From: Bacteroidota bacterium | GTDB lineage: Bacteria; Bacteroidota; Ignavibacteria; Ignavibacteriales; Melioribacteraceae | DNA: 64,000 nucleotides | Direction of reading: 5' to 3' | Assembly: GCA_018818065.1 (NCBI GenBank) | Contig: JAHISV010000009.1 | Coordinates: 124,001 to 188,000 of the forward strand | In this document: piece after piece, positions 54,794-62,761 of the stretch | Layout of the letters: each line of letters starts with the position of its first letter | How positions within the stretch are numbered: the first letter of the stretch is position 1 | The notes under the pieces: model-generated | The model's database searches: none | What the model was told of the DNA's origin: nothing | Seen by the model: only the letters and a program-made list of their open reading frames with translations | Position numbers and translations under genes: made by a program

Positions 54794-56066
54794 TCAATAA
54801 TTGTAATCTTCTGTTTTTAATGACTGAGATCTCCTTAGCCAATACAGGATTTACTTTTGAGAATGTGATTAACGTAATGCACATTAAAAGAAAGTTAACC
54901 ATCATAGAAGTAACCATTATATCAATGCCCAGGAAAAAATCACCTGCAAAATGGGAGCCAAGGACACCTAAACTGGCCATGGAGCCTGCTACTATTAATG
55001 CAATATGAGGAGTATGATTTTTAGGATGAACCTTAGATATTGCTGATGGAAAAATGCCATCCTCCGCCCAGGCAAACATTAGTCTGGATACCGAAAGCAG
55101 CATTGCAGGCAAATCATTTATCAAAGCAATAGCCGCACCCACAAGGATAGCTACACCCAACCATGCAGGCAAAACATAACTTAAAAGTCCTGGTGCACTT
55201 ATATCTTTTTTTATAGATTCAGAGGCCACAAAACTCCACGGCACTGTATTGTAAACGGCAGCTGTAAATAGGAAGTAAAAGATCCCAACTGAAAGTATTG
55301 CTAATAGAATTGCCCTTGGGAGTGATTTGGTTGGATTTTTAGCTTCACTTCCGGCCTGAGCAATTGAATCGAAACCAATAAAACTTGAAAAAAGTAATGC
55401 TGAGGCAGAGAAAAAGGTGAGCCAGTCAAATTCCACTGATGGCCCGGGTTGTATAATTCTATTTTCACTAACCTTAAGTGCTTCAATAAAAGAAGTAGTA
55501 TCGAAACTAAATCCTGCCACAATTACTATAACCCCCAGGGCAAACATCAAAAACATCATTGGCAGCAGTGTTCTCTCGTAGGATTTTGCCCCCCTAATAT
55601 TTATAAATATAAAAAACCAAATGAGTGCGAGGGCAAGTCCTACCCTTATGATTGGCGTCTCCAGGTAAGCCGACACCTCTTCCCACCCCAGACCTAAAGT
55701 TACATCCCGCAGGAAAGGGACGCAGATATAGGCAATGACACCAATAACAATAGACAAGCCGAACCATTGTGAAAAACTTGCAATAAAACCAAGGTAAGGA
55801 TTAAGACCTCGGCTTGCATATAGATAACTTCCGCCTGCGCGTGGCATTGCAGAAGACAAAATTCCATATGCCAGTGCAGCAAAGATGGCAGGTATGGCAG
55901 CAAAAAGAAATGCCGGTAAAACATAAGGACCAATTCCGGGGACATTACGCTGGATCATAAATGGCACTACATTTATAGAAGCACCGAGCATAGAACAAAC
56001 GCCAGTTGCAGTTAATGTTACTAATCCTAATTGGCGTGCTAATTTTGGTTTTGATTTCTCAGGCAT
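54735..56066 (-). CDS. APC family amino-acid permease, frameshifted near the end
   Basis: A 443-aa amino acid-polyamine-organocation transporter as read. It begins with GLVTLTATGVCSMLGASINVVPF (helix 1), has MPRAGGSYLYASRGLNPYLGF (helix 2-3 signature), SFIGFDSIAQAGSEAKNPTKSLPRAI and about ten helices. The last two helices and tail lie in another frame (54575-54793) because of a CCAG tetranucleotide tract. The present form would end with an unrelated NYLLNLIFSNSYL tail and probably be non-functional. Substrate unknown; the RidA fusion follows in the operon. Confidence 0.87.
   Translation of the reverse strand: MPEKSKPKLARQLGLVTLTATGVCSMLGASINVVPFMIQRNVPGIGPYVLPAFLFAAIPAIFAALAYGILSSAMPRAGGSYLYASRGLNPYLGFIASFSQWFGLSIVIGVIAYICVPFLRDVTLGLGWEEVSAYLETPIIRVGLALALIWFFIFINIRGAKSYERTLLPMMFLMFALGVIVIVAGFSFDTTSFIEALKVSENRIIQPGPSVEFDWLTFFSASALLFSSFIGFDSIAQAGSEAKNPTKSLPRAILLAILSVGIFYFLFTAAVYNTVPWSFVASESIKKDISAPGLLSYVLPAWLGVAILVGAAIALINDLPAMLLSVSRLMFAWAEDGIFPSAISKVHPKNHTPHIALIVAGSMASLGVLGSHFAGDFFLGIDIMVTSMMVNFLLMCITLITFSKVNPVLAKEISVIKNRRLQLLIGWLAGNYLLNLIFSNSYL
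54778..54792. repeat. CCAG tetranucleotide tract, 3.75 copies
   Basis: CCAGCCAGCCAGCCA lies in the permease gene exactly where the frame is lost. Loss of one unit, or gain of two, restores the frame to the conserved C terminus; the other changes do not. Confidence 0.85.
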
Positions 56067-56373
56067 TCAACATCCAGGCAACAGTTTTATTTTCAATAGT
56101 TGTGATAACAAAATCGAGTAATTCCAATTTCCCTTTTTAGAGTCTATAAAATCATTTTCCAAAATCGGGTCTATAACTTTTACAATAATACTAATATTTT
56201 TAATTGATTATCTTCTTTGTGAGGTTTTTTGAAAACAGTTTTAATATAAGAAATTATTTCAATGAGAGAACGAGGCACAACAGATTATTGGCAAGCCTTC
56301 TCACATTTCAATTCTGACTTTTCACCATATTCTTTTTATCCGTATCTTTCTAAAAACGTTTATGGAGACCGTC
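56067..56373. other. divergent promoter region, APC permease / carbon-nitrogen hydrolase
   Basis: About 300 bp between divergent genes. AT-rich, no RNA gene or hairpin of note. The sequence GTCTATAA occurs twice (near 56142 and 56168), perhaps by chance. Confidence 0.4.
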
Positions 56374-57135
56374 ATGAAACTCGCACTTATACAATACTCC
56401 CCTCTTTGGGAAGACAAAGAAGCTAACATGTCTAAAATAGACAAGATGCTCGAATCGATAGACGGTGATGAGGATATGCTGGTTTTTCCTGAGATGACCT
56501 TGACCGGTTTCACCATGGAATCGAAAAAATTTGCAGAAGATATTGATGGTCCATCTGTTAGATATTTTATGGAAATGGCAAGGATACGTAAGACCAATGT
56601 GTTCGCAGGAATAATTGAAGAGTTTGACGGACTAATTTATAACACCTTATTCCACTTTGATTCATTTGGACTCATTAAAGCCCGTTACAGAAAAGTCCAC
56701 CCCTTCTCAATGTCAACAGAAGATGAACATTTTGCGGCAGGCGAAGAAATTGTTGTAACTAAAATTGACCAAACCAGAATTGGATTAACCATTTGCTACG
56801 ATCTTCGTTTCCCAGAGCTATACCGGAAATACACGAAAGATGGCGTTGACATAATTATCAATACTGCCAACTGGCCGGTAACTCGTGTAGATCATTGGAA
56901 AACTCTTTTGAAAGCTCGTGCCATTGAAAATCAATGCTTCATAGTTGGAGTAAACCGAGTTGGGGATGACCCAAAGCTAAATTACAGCGGATGCAGTGGG
57001 ATTTACGATCCTTTGGGGAAAGAAATAGTTATGGTCGAACAGGATGAGATAGTTATAAAAGTTGAGATCGATATTTCAAAAGTTAAGGAGACCCGCGAGA
57101 ATCTCCCGTTCCTTAAAGACATGAAGATGATTTAA
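56374..57135 (+). CDS. carbon-nitrogen hydrolase (omega-amidase/nitrilase-like)
   Basis: A protein of about 253 aa of the nitrilase superfamily with the catalytic triad: Glu in LVFPEMTLTGF, Lys in ARYRKVHPFS and Cys in GLTICYDLRFPELYR. The RKVHPF and CYDLRFPELYR segments are typical of the omega-amidase (Nit2/YafV) group, which hydrolyses alpha-ketoglutaramate and similar amides. ATG 56374 is preceded by GGAG six bases away; the ATG four codons earlier supplies that site. It is single and convergent with the cytochrome operon. Confidence 0.9.
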   Translation: MKLALIQYSPLWEDKEANMSKIDKMLESIDGDEDMLVFPEMTLTGFTMESKKFAEDIDGPSVRYFMEMARIRKTNVFAGIIEEFDGLIYNTLFHFDSFGLIKARYRKVHPFSMSTEDEHFAAGEEIVVTKIDQTRIGLTICYDLRFPELYRKYTKDGVDIIINTANWPVTRVDHWKTLLKARAIENQCFIVGVNRVGDDPKLNYSGCSGIYDPLGKEIVMVEQDEIVIKVEIDISKVKETRENLPFLKDMKMI

Positions 57136-57180
57136 CTTTGCATAGTAAGATTAGGACTATGAATAAGAATCCTTTTCGAT

Positions 57181-58452
57181 TCACGATTCATGTTTCACAT
57201 TTGAGGACTTCCTTATCTTGAGGTAAACCCCAAATGCCAGGATAACAAATGCAAGTGTTGCAAACCCAAATCCGATTCTTCTGTTGTAATATTCTTCAAT
57301 TTCTTTGTCGGCTAACTCCAGGGCATTATTTGCTAAAACAATTCCTTCGTCAGCTTTTTCAACTATTAGTTTTGAGTCAAAAGTATGAACGAAAGTCCTT
57401 AATTGAATTAGAGACTGATTCACATCCTTAAGAGCAAAATCTATATCAACATCATTCATCCCTTTTTTTACCACTTCTGCCAGCACTTCGGCAGCATGTT
57501 CATGAATGGTTCTTAATTCATTAAGCTTTCCGCCCCAGGAAAGAGCAGCGTCATAACCAACATCGCCGCTATCGTGGCACTTAATACAGACAGACTTTTC
57601 GCCAACACCCAGCATATCATCGCTCGGTTTGGGAATGCTATGATATCCATGACATTCTTCACACCCATGAAAACCAGCTTCACTAAATATTGTGGACAAA
57701 TTCGACTTTTCAAAATACTGCTGATTATTAACGTGGCACGTTCCACACACATGGGAAATTGATTGTATTCCCGGAGGAGTGGCTCCATGATTGCCATGAC
57801 AGTCATTACATGCCGGAGCCGATATATCACGGTGTTCCAACAAAGCTACACCATGTACACTTTTCGAATACTCCTCATATTGATTGCTTTTAAGTTTGTA
57901 GGTATACATCAAATCGCTATTACCATGGCAGTGATTGCATGTCTCTGGTAAGTTAAGCGGATAGACCGAGGATCTTGGATCGTCTACAGGTAAAATACTA
58001 TGAGCACTATGACAACTGGTACAATCAGCAACTTTGTTATCGCCCTGTTTCAATTTCTTACCATGTACGCTCTCGAAATACTGGCTTACTTGATCAGTAG
58101 CAATTCTGGGTCTGTATTGCCTCATGAACTCTATGTCAGAATGGCATTTACCGCAAGTTGCCGGAATATCTTTTTTATCAGGAACACCGATAAAACCGAA
58201 TTTTGAACTCATTGCAATTTCTTCATCTTCCTCAATTGCGCTGCCGCCATGACAACCCACACATCCAATACCAGATGTGAAGTGGATATCATTTTCAGAA
58301 AATCCTTCGGGCAGCATTTCATTTTCCTGATGGCAGACAAAACAATTATCAACCTTGTCCTGTAATGTATATGCCCGAACTGTGGAGGGCAGATTTATAA
58401 AAATCACAGTACCGACAAATAAGACATACGCTCTGCGAATTATATTTTTCAT
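57181..58452 (-). CDS. nine-haem cytochrome c, membrane-anchored
   Basis: A 423-aa periplasmic multihaem protein with a signal peptide (about 1-27), nine CxxCH haem motifs (CFVCH, CVGCH, CGKCH, CTSCH, CNHCH, CNDCH, CGTCH, CEECH, CIKCH), a haem-free helical segment (about 310-390) and a C-terminal transmembrane helix (about 393-412). Likely the terminal electron carrier of the operon. Its ATG overlaps the cytochrome b stop (ATGA). It resembles the NapC/NrfH-partner or cytochrome c3 type families without a specific match. Confidence 0.9.
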   Translation of the reverse strand: MKNIIRRAYVLFVGTVIFINLPSTVRAYTLQDKVDNCFVCHQENEMLPEGFSENDIHFTSGIGCVGCHGGSAIEEDEEIAMSSKFGFIGVPDKKDIPATCGKCHSDIEFMRQYRPRIATDQVSQYFESVHGKKLKQGDNKVADCTSCHSAHSILPVDDPRSSVYPLNLPETCNHCHGNSDLMYTYKLKSNQYEEYSKSVHGVALLEHRDISAPACNDCHGNHGATPPGIQSISHVCGTCHVNNQQYFEKSNLSTIFSEAGFHGCEECHGYHSIPKPSDDMLGVGEKSVCIKCHDSGDVGYDAALSWGGKLNELRTIHEHAAEVLAEVVKKGMNDVDIDFALKDVNQSLIQLRTFVHTFDSKLIVEKADEGIVLANNALELADKEIEEYYNRRIGFGFATLAFVILAFGVYLKIRKSSNVKHES

Positions 58453-59531
58453 GATAAGTAACCTATTAATGTCATAATAATGATAAATGCTATGGCAAAT
58501 ACACCAATATAGAAGTAATACTTACTTTCAATTAAGAGCTTCTTTTTAATTTTTATAAAAGGTAATACCATCCAGATAACACCTGCAGCACCAAAGGCGA
58601 GCAGTCCAAATACTTCTCCTTCTATAAACCATATGTGAGGCGGAAGATATTTTAAGGTCTGGAACATAAACATGAAATACCATTCAGGTTTTATTCCCTC
58701 CGGCGCTGAGGCTAAGGAGTCAGCTTTTATACCCAAATCCCAGGGTGAAAAAACCGTAAGCGCGAGCAGAGCGATAAGAACAATTAGCCAAAGCAAAAAA
58801 TCTCTCAAAGCGAAATCGGGAAAGAAAGAAATGTATTTTTTCTTTTCATCTGGAAGTTTGGTAAATGAGTCAGGTTCACTCATTCCCTGTCTCTGCACTA
58901 AAAGAAGATGTAAGGTTAGAAAAATTGTAAAAGCCGCCGGGAGAATAGCCACATGGAATCCAAAGAATCTGGATAGTGTGGCACCTGTTACATCATCGCC
59001 GCCCCGTAAAAGAATTTTTAACCAATCACCAATAAAAGGAACAGCTCCTGCTATATCTGTGCCGACCTTTGTGGCAAAGAAAGCTAATTCATTCCAGGGA
59101 AGAAGATAACCGCTAAATCCAAAAAACATCCCTAGCAGTAAGAGAATAAAACCAGATACCCAGGTAAGTTCACGGGGCTTTCTAAGTGCTTTAGTAAAGA
59201 AAGCGCTGAACATGTGAATAAATGCAAACAAAATCATGAGATTTGCAGACCAGCTGTGAATGTTCCTAATCAGCCAGCCGAAACTGACCTTGTTAAGAAT
59301 AAACTGCACACTTTCGTAGGCACTGTTTTCACCCGGGACATAGTACATTAAGAGTAGTATGCCGGTAAATACCTGCACAATAAATAGGAAGAGTGTTACG
59401 CCCCCCATATAATACCAGATTGTATGGCTGTGAACCGGGACTTTTTTATGATATAAAAGCTTTGTTAAAGGAGATAGATCGACTCTTTCATCAAGCCACT
59501 TAAATACATTTGAATCAGTCAGCTTTGCCAT
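58449..59531 (-). CDS. cytochrome b (b6-like, fused N and C domains)
   Basis: About 360 aa. Haem ligands His 92 and 106 lie in helix B and His 193 and 208 in helix D; the 14-residue spacing in helix D is the cytochrome b6 type rather than the 13 of mitochondrial cytochrome b. The quinol-oxidation motif PEWY is at 282-285. N- and C-terminal domains are in one chain. With the Rieske protein it would oxidise menaquinol and pass electrons to c haems. ATG 59531 (GGAAGG upstream) is preferred over TTG two codons earlier. Confidence 0.94.
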   Translation of the reverse strand: MAKLTDSNVFKWLDERVDLSPLTKLLYHKKVPVHSHTIWYYMGGVTLFLFIVQVFTGILLLMYYVPGENSAYESVQFILNKVSFGWLIRNIHSWSANLMILFAFIHMFSAFFTKALRKPRELTWVSGFILLLLGMFFGFSGYLLPWNELAFFATKVGTDIAGAVPFIGDWLKILLRGGDDVTGATLSRFFGFHVAILPAAFTIFLTLHLLLVQRQGMSEPDSFTKLPDEKKKYISFFPDFALRDFLLWLIVLIALLALTVFSPWDLGIKADSLASAPEGIKPEWYFMFMFQTLKYLPPHIWFIEGEVFGLLAFGAAGVIWMVLPFIKIKKKLLIESKYYFYIGVFAIAFIIIMTLIGYLS

Positions 59532-59533
59532 TG

Positions 59534-59968
59534 TCAACCTTCCATTGTTGAAATCGTAATTTCGTTATTTATAACACTTACCTTGAATTCGGTTAGTGGT
59601 TTTGGAGGCGGGCCTGAAACGTTTCTTCCTTTTAGATCATAGTGTCCATTGTGACAAGCACACAATATTTGTTTAGTATCCTGACGGTATTGAACAATGC
59701 AATCCAAATGAGTACAGGTAGCCGAGAAAGCAGAAAACTCACCACTATCCTTACGAATTAGTATGACAGGTTCTCTCCCGAATTTTAGAATTTTCGCCGA
59801 GTTCACTTCGTACTGGTCAATTGCCCCTGCCTTGATACTGCTAACCGTTGGTTCTCTCGATTCGGGTGGAAGTAAAAATTCGAATACCGGATAAATTATT
59901 GAGGCTATTGCTCCGATACCTCCGATGCCCAACAGTGTATTTAGAAAACCTCTTCTGTCTTGTTTCAT
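59534..59968 (-). CDS. Rieske [2Fe-2S] protein
   Basis: About 144 aa. RRGFL in the N terminus followed by a hydrophobic helix is a Tat-type signal anchor. Cluster ligands are Cys 85 and His 87 (CTHLDC box) and Cys 103 and His 106 (CACHNG box), with the disulfide pair Cys 90-Cys 105. The second box has Asn in place of the usual Gly-Ser after His, which in known proteins removes a hydrogen bond and lowers the potential, as in menaquinol-type complexes. It lies directly before cytochrome b. The double ATG start leaves one residue uncertain. Confidence 0.94.
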   Translation of the reverse strand: MKQDRRGFLNTLLGIGGIGAIASIIYPVFEFLLPPESREPTVSSIKAGAIDQYEVNSAKILKFGREPVILIRKDSGEFSAFSATCTHLDCIVQYRQDTKQILCACHNGHYDLKGRNVSGPPPKPLTEFKVSVINNEITISTMEG

Positions 59969-59991
59969 CATAACCCCTTATTAAACCTGAA

Positions 59992-61185
59992 TTAGTTACT
60001 TCTGGATTCCTCCCAGGGAGGCAGAAATTTAAATAAAACGTACATAATACCAAGTGGCAGTACAAGAAGTAGAATAGAAAGTAAAAGCCCCTCCATCCCG
60101 AATAACGTCATTTTGTAAGTAGTGAGTCCCATAAAGCTTTTTGAGAAGAGCTGCCCTCCCACTACAACATTCCAGCGTGTAGAGAAAATTCCCACTTGTA
60201 CAAGAATTGCAGATAAAAAGTAGATTTGCTTTTTCAAATCGTTAGGTACTTTAACTATTTTCAAAATTCCTATTGCTGCCAGAGGGATCAGCATACCGAT
60301 AATGAGCTGAACAACTATGAGAGAGACGAAAAGTTTTCCTGATACAAGTTCGCCCAATATTTTAATTGATTCTTCAGATTCGTAAACTCTGTGAATAAAA
60401 TCGAGACACTCGAGAGAAAAATCTATAATCATTACATAAAAAAGATAACTAGCCAACTTATCAAGGGTGAGCATATTTATCTCTTTTTTCCTGATAGGCA
60501 GGACAAACATATAAACAATAAGAATGAGAGCAATACCAGATACTATAGCTGAGAATAAAAAAACGATCGGCATCAATACGCTCGACCACCAGGGATTTGC
60601 TTTTATTGACCCGAAAATGAAGCCGACATAACCATGCAGAATAAATGCCGAGGGAATCCCTATCAAAGTTATTATTCGAATAGCTTTTTTATCAAACTTA
60701 ACCGCCTTCTCCGAAATATCACTTGAGAAGAGTGATATTGTCCTCAGAATCCATTTTTTAATTCCTGTTTCACTTCGGCTCCAGATAATCAGATCTTTTC
60801 TGTAATCGAACCAAATCTCTAAAAGCAGCACTGCCATCAGGTACCATGCATAAACAAACCCGAACATAGCCATGGCCGAATATTTATTGGGAGTAAGAAA
60901 AATTTCATACGATCTTTCAGGATGCCCAAGATGTGCCAGAAGTGGAAGTGGCGCAACAATTAAAAATGCGAGCGCTGTAAGTAATGCTATTCTATAAGTT
61001 GGATACAATTCTTTTACATCAAAAATTTTTACAAGTGATGCAAGAATAAATGCCCCTGCAACCAACCCGGTTAAATATGGATAGATAACTACCAGCAATC
61101 CCCAGTGTAATTCTATCTCATTCGGGAAAATATATCCGCTTACTTCTTTTAGCAAAGGAGTTAAATGTTGTATAATCTCTTCCAA
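59992..61185 (-). CDS. NrfD/PsrC-type quinone-interacting membrane subunit
   Basis: A 397-aa protein with about ten hydrophobic helices. Features include an acidic, short N terminus, LPLLAHLGHPERSYEIF (typical NrfD loop with the conserved His-Pro-Glu), and a HGYVGFIFGSIKANPWWSSVLMP segment. NrfD-type subunits bind (mena)quinone and partner with a four-cluster ferredoxin, here encoded just upstream (one base gap). The start is TTG at 61185 with GGAGG about 9-10 bases upstream. Direction of electron flow is not deducible. Confidence 0.9.
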   Translation of the reverse strand: MEEIIQHLTPLLKEVSGYIFPNEIELHWGLLVVIYPYLTGLVAGAFILASLVKIFDVKELYPTYRIALLTALAFLIVAPLPLLAHLGHPERSYEIFLTPNKYSAMAMFGFVYAWYLMAVLLLEIWFDYRKDLIIWSRSETGIKKWILRTISLFSSDISEKAVKFDKKAIRIITLIGIPSAFILHGYVGFIFGSIKANPWWSSVLMPIVFLFSAIVSGIALILIVYMFVLPIRKKEINMLTLDKLASYLFYVMIIDFSLECLDFIHRVYESEESIKILGELVSGKLFVSLIVVQLIIGMLIPLAAIGILKIVKVPNDLKKQIYFLSAILVQVGIFSTRWNVVVGGQLFSKSFMGLTTYKMTLFGMEGLLLSILLLVLPLGIMYVLFKFLPPWEESRSN

Positions 61186-61186
61186 T

Positions 61187-61969
61187 TTATTTTACCTCCA
61201 TATCAAGATGAGCGTATAATACTTTGGGCTCTGTATTCAGTGCCGGTTTTAAAACCCCAATCTTTTCCATTCTTCTGAATCTTACGAGCGGACTAGATTT
61301 CTTTTCCATCTCTCCGAAAATTCTTGCCTGAGTCGGACAAACTTCAACGCAGGCAGGGCTTTTATCATTTACAAGTCGGTGATAACAAAAAGTACATTTC
61401 TCCGCAGTTTTAGTAACCGGATGTAAATATCTTGCACCATAAGGACATGCCTGGATACAATAGCTGCAACCTATGCAGTAATCTTTGTCAACCAAAATTA
61501 CTCCATCAACTGATTTGAAAGTTGCCCCCACAGGGCAAACCTGTGTACAGGGAGGATTCTCGCAATGATTACATAATTTCGGAACGAAGAAACTGCGTTC
61601 CGGATTTCTTTCTGAATGTTCATTATGAAAACCATCAACACCGCCATTCGGACTATCAATAACAACTTCGCCTTTTCCAAATATCTTATACCTCTCAACC
61701 CAGGTTCTAAAAAAGAAGGGTTCACGTGGCACATCGTTCTCTTCCTTGCATGCATTAGCACATCTGCCGCATCCAATACATTTATCGATGTCGATGCACA
61801 TCCCCCATTTATGATCGTAAGCATTATAATTTTCATCCTGAACTGGACTCTCTTCTGGAGAACTATTTTTTGCCGTCAATGATTTCGGCAAGAAAATGGA
61901 AAAGGCTGAAAGAAATATCAGCTTAAAAAAAGCCTTCCGTTCAATCGAGTTTTCAATAACTTTTTTCAT
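61187..61969 (-). CDS. four-cluster [4Fe-4S] ferredoxin subunit (NrfC/PsrB-like)
   Basis: About 260 aa. It has an N-terminal hydrophobic signal-like region and four cysteine sets: 64/67/70/74, 133/136/141/145, 165/168/171/175 and 192/195/207/211. This is the PsrB/NrfC/DmsB pattern for transferring electrons between a membrane quinone subunit and a redox partner. A single Arg-Lys takes the place of a full Tat twin-arginine. ATG 61969 is strongly supported by GGAGG four bases upstream and overlaps the preceding cytochrome gene (ATGA). Confidence 0.92.
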   Translation of the reverse strand: MKKVIENSIERKAFFKLIFLSAFSIFLPKSLTAKNSSPEESPVQDENYNAYDHKWGMCIDIDKCIGCGRCANACKEENDVPREPFFFRTWVERYKIFGKGEVVIDSPNGGVDGFHNEHSERNPERSFFVPKLCNHCENPPCTQVCPVGATFKSVDGVILVDKDYCIGCSYCIQACPYGARYLHPVTKTAEKCTFCYHRLVNDKSPACVEVCPTQARIFGEMEKKSSPLVRFRRMEKIGVLKPALNTEPKVLYAHLDMEVK

Positions 61970-62715
61970 TTCGCCTCCGGCATATGTGGATAATGACACT
62001 GCCAGCAAACATATCTTGGTTCATGTTCTGCCAGATCTATTTGAGGCACACCTGGATAATCTTCATTTTCTTCAGCATGACACTTCCCGCAGAATTCCCG
62101 CGTAGCAGGCTTACTGGCTGCATTACCGCGAGGATCTAATTTGTGTTGTTCAGGTACCTCATGACAGGTTTTGCATTCCAGATAGGCGTGATGAGAAATT
62201 GACTTCACCCTTGATATTTCAGCATGGCATGCCGAACATTCGTGCGGAGTTTCTGGCGGAACCGGATTGTGCGGTTCATGGCAGGTTATGCATGGCTTAA
62301 CAGGATTATGCGAAGCCGATACAATTTGAGGAAATCCGGTAGGTCTTGAGGGTAAATACTCATGACAAACCGGGCAAAAATCACGCTTTCTTGGAGCAGA
62401 TGGCAAAAATTCATCAGGTGCTTCAGAATGCTTAGCCGAAGGTCCATGACAAACTTCGCAATTAACTGATCTGTGATATCCGTTGCTCTTCGTTTCCAAT
62501 ATGTCATCATGACACATCTCACAAGTTTCCTGTCCCGCATACTTCAGTTCAAGTGATGCAATTTCATCAACTGCACCTTTTCTGTAATGTCCAAGTTCTC
62601 CAAAATCATCAGGTACAAGTTCAGCTCGGACAATAACAAAGACTACAACAATTATTACCAAAATCACAGCAAGTCTGATTACCTGTTCCGGGATCGATTT
62701 TAACTTTTTTAGCAT
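61966..62715 (-). CDS. eight-haem cytochrome c, N-terminally anchored
   Basis: A 249-aa protein with one N-terminal transmembrane helix (about 13-31) and eight CxxCH motifs (CEMCH, CEVCH, CPVCH, CITCH, CSACH, CKTCH, CGKCH, CWQCH), with most of the histidines needed for bis-His ligation in between. It is the first gene of the electron-transfer operon, translationally linked to the ferredoxin gene by ATGA. AAGGAT precedes the ATG. It could take electrons from the quinone module or from a periplasmic donor. Confidence 0.91.
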   Translation of the reverse strand: MLKKLKSIPEQVIRLAVILVIIVVVFVIVRAELVPDDFGELGHYRKGAVDEIASLELKYAGQETCEMCHDDILETKSNGYHRSVNCEVCHGPSAKHSEAPDEFLPSAPRKRDFCPVCHEYLPSRPTGFPQIVSASHNPVKPCITCHEPHNPVPPETPHECSACHAEISRVKSISHHAYLECKTCHEVPEQHKLDPRGNAASKPATREFCGKCHAEENEDYPGVPQIDLAEHEPRYVCWQCHYPHMPEAK

Positions 62716-62761
62716 TATCCTTTCCTGATTTATTCCTATAATTATTTTATTTGCACATCAG

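Noticed and set aside
57141..57183. Terminator between carbon-nitrogen hydrolase and cytochrome genes
   Set aside because: Two weak hairpins (CATAGT/ACTATG and GAATC/GATTC) lack a T-tract, so not called.
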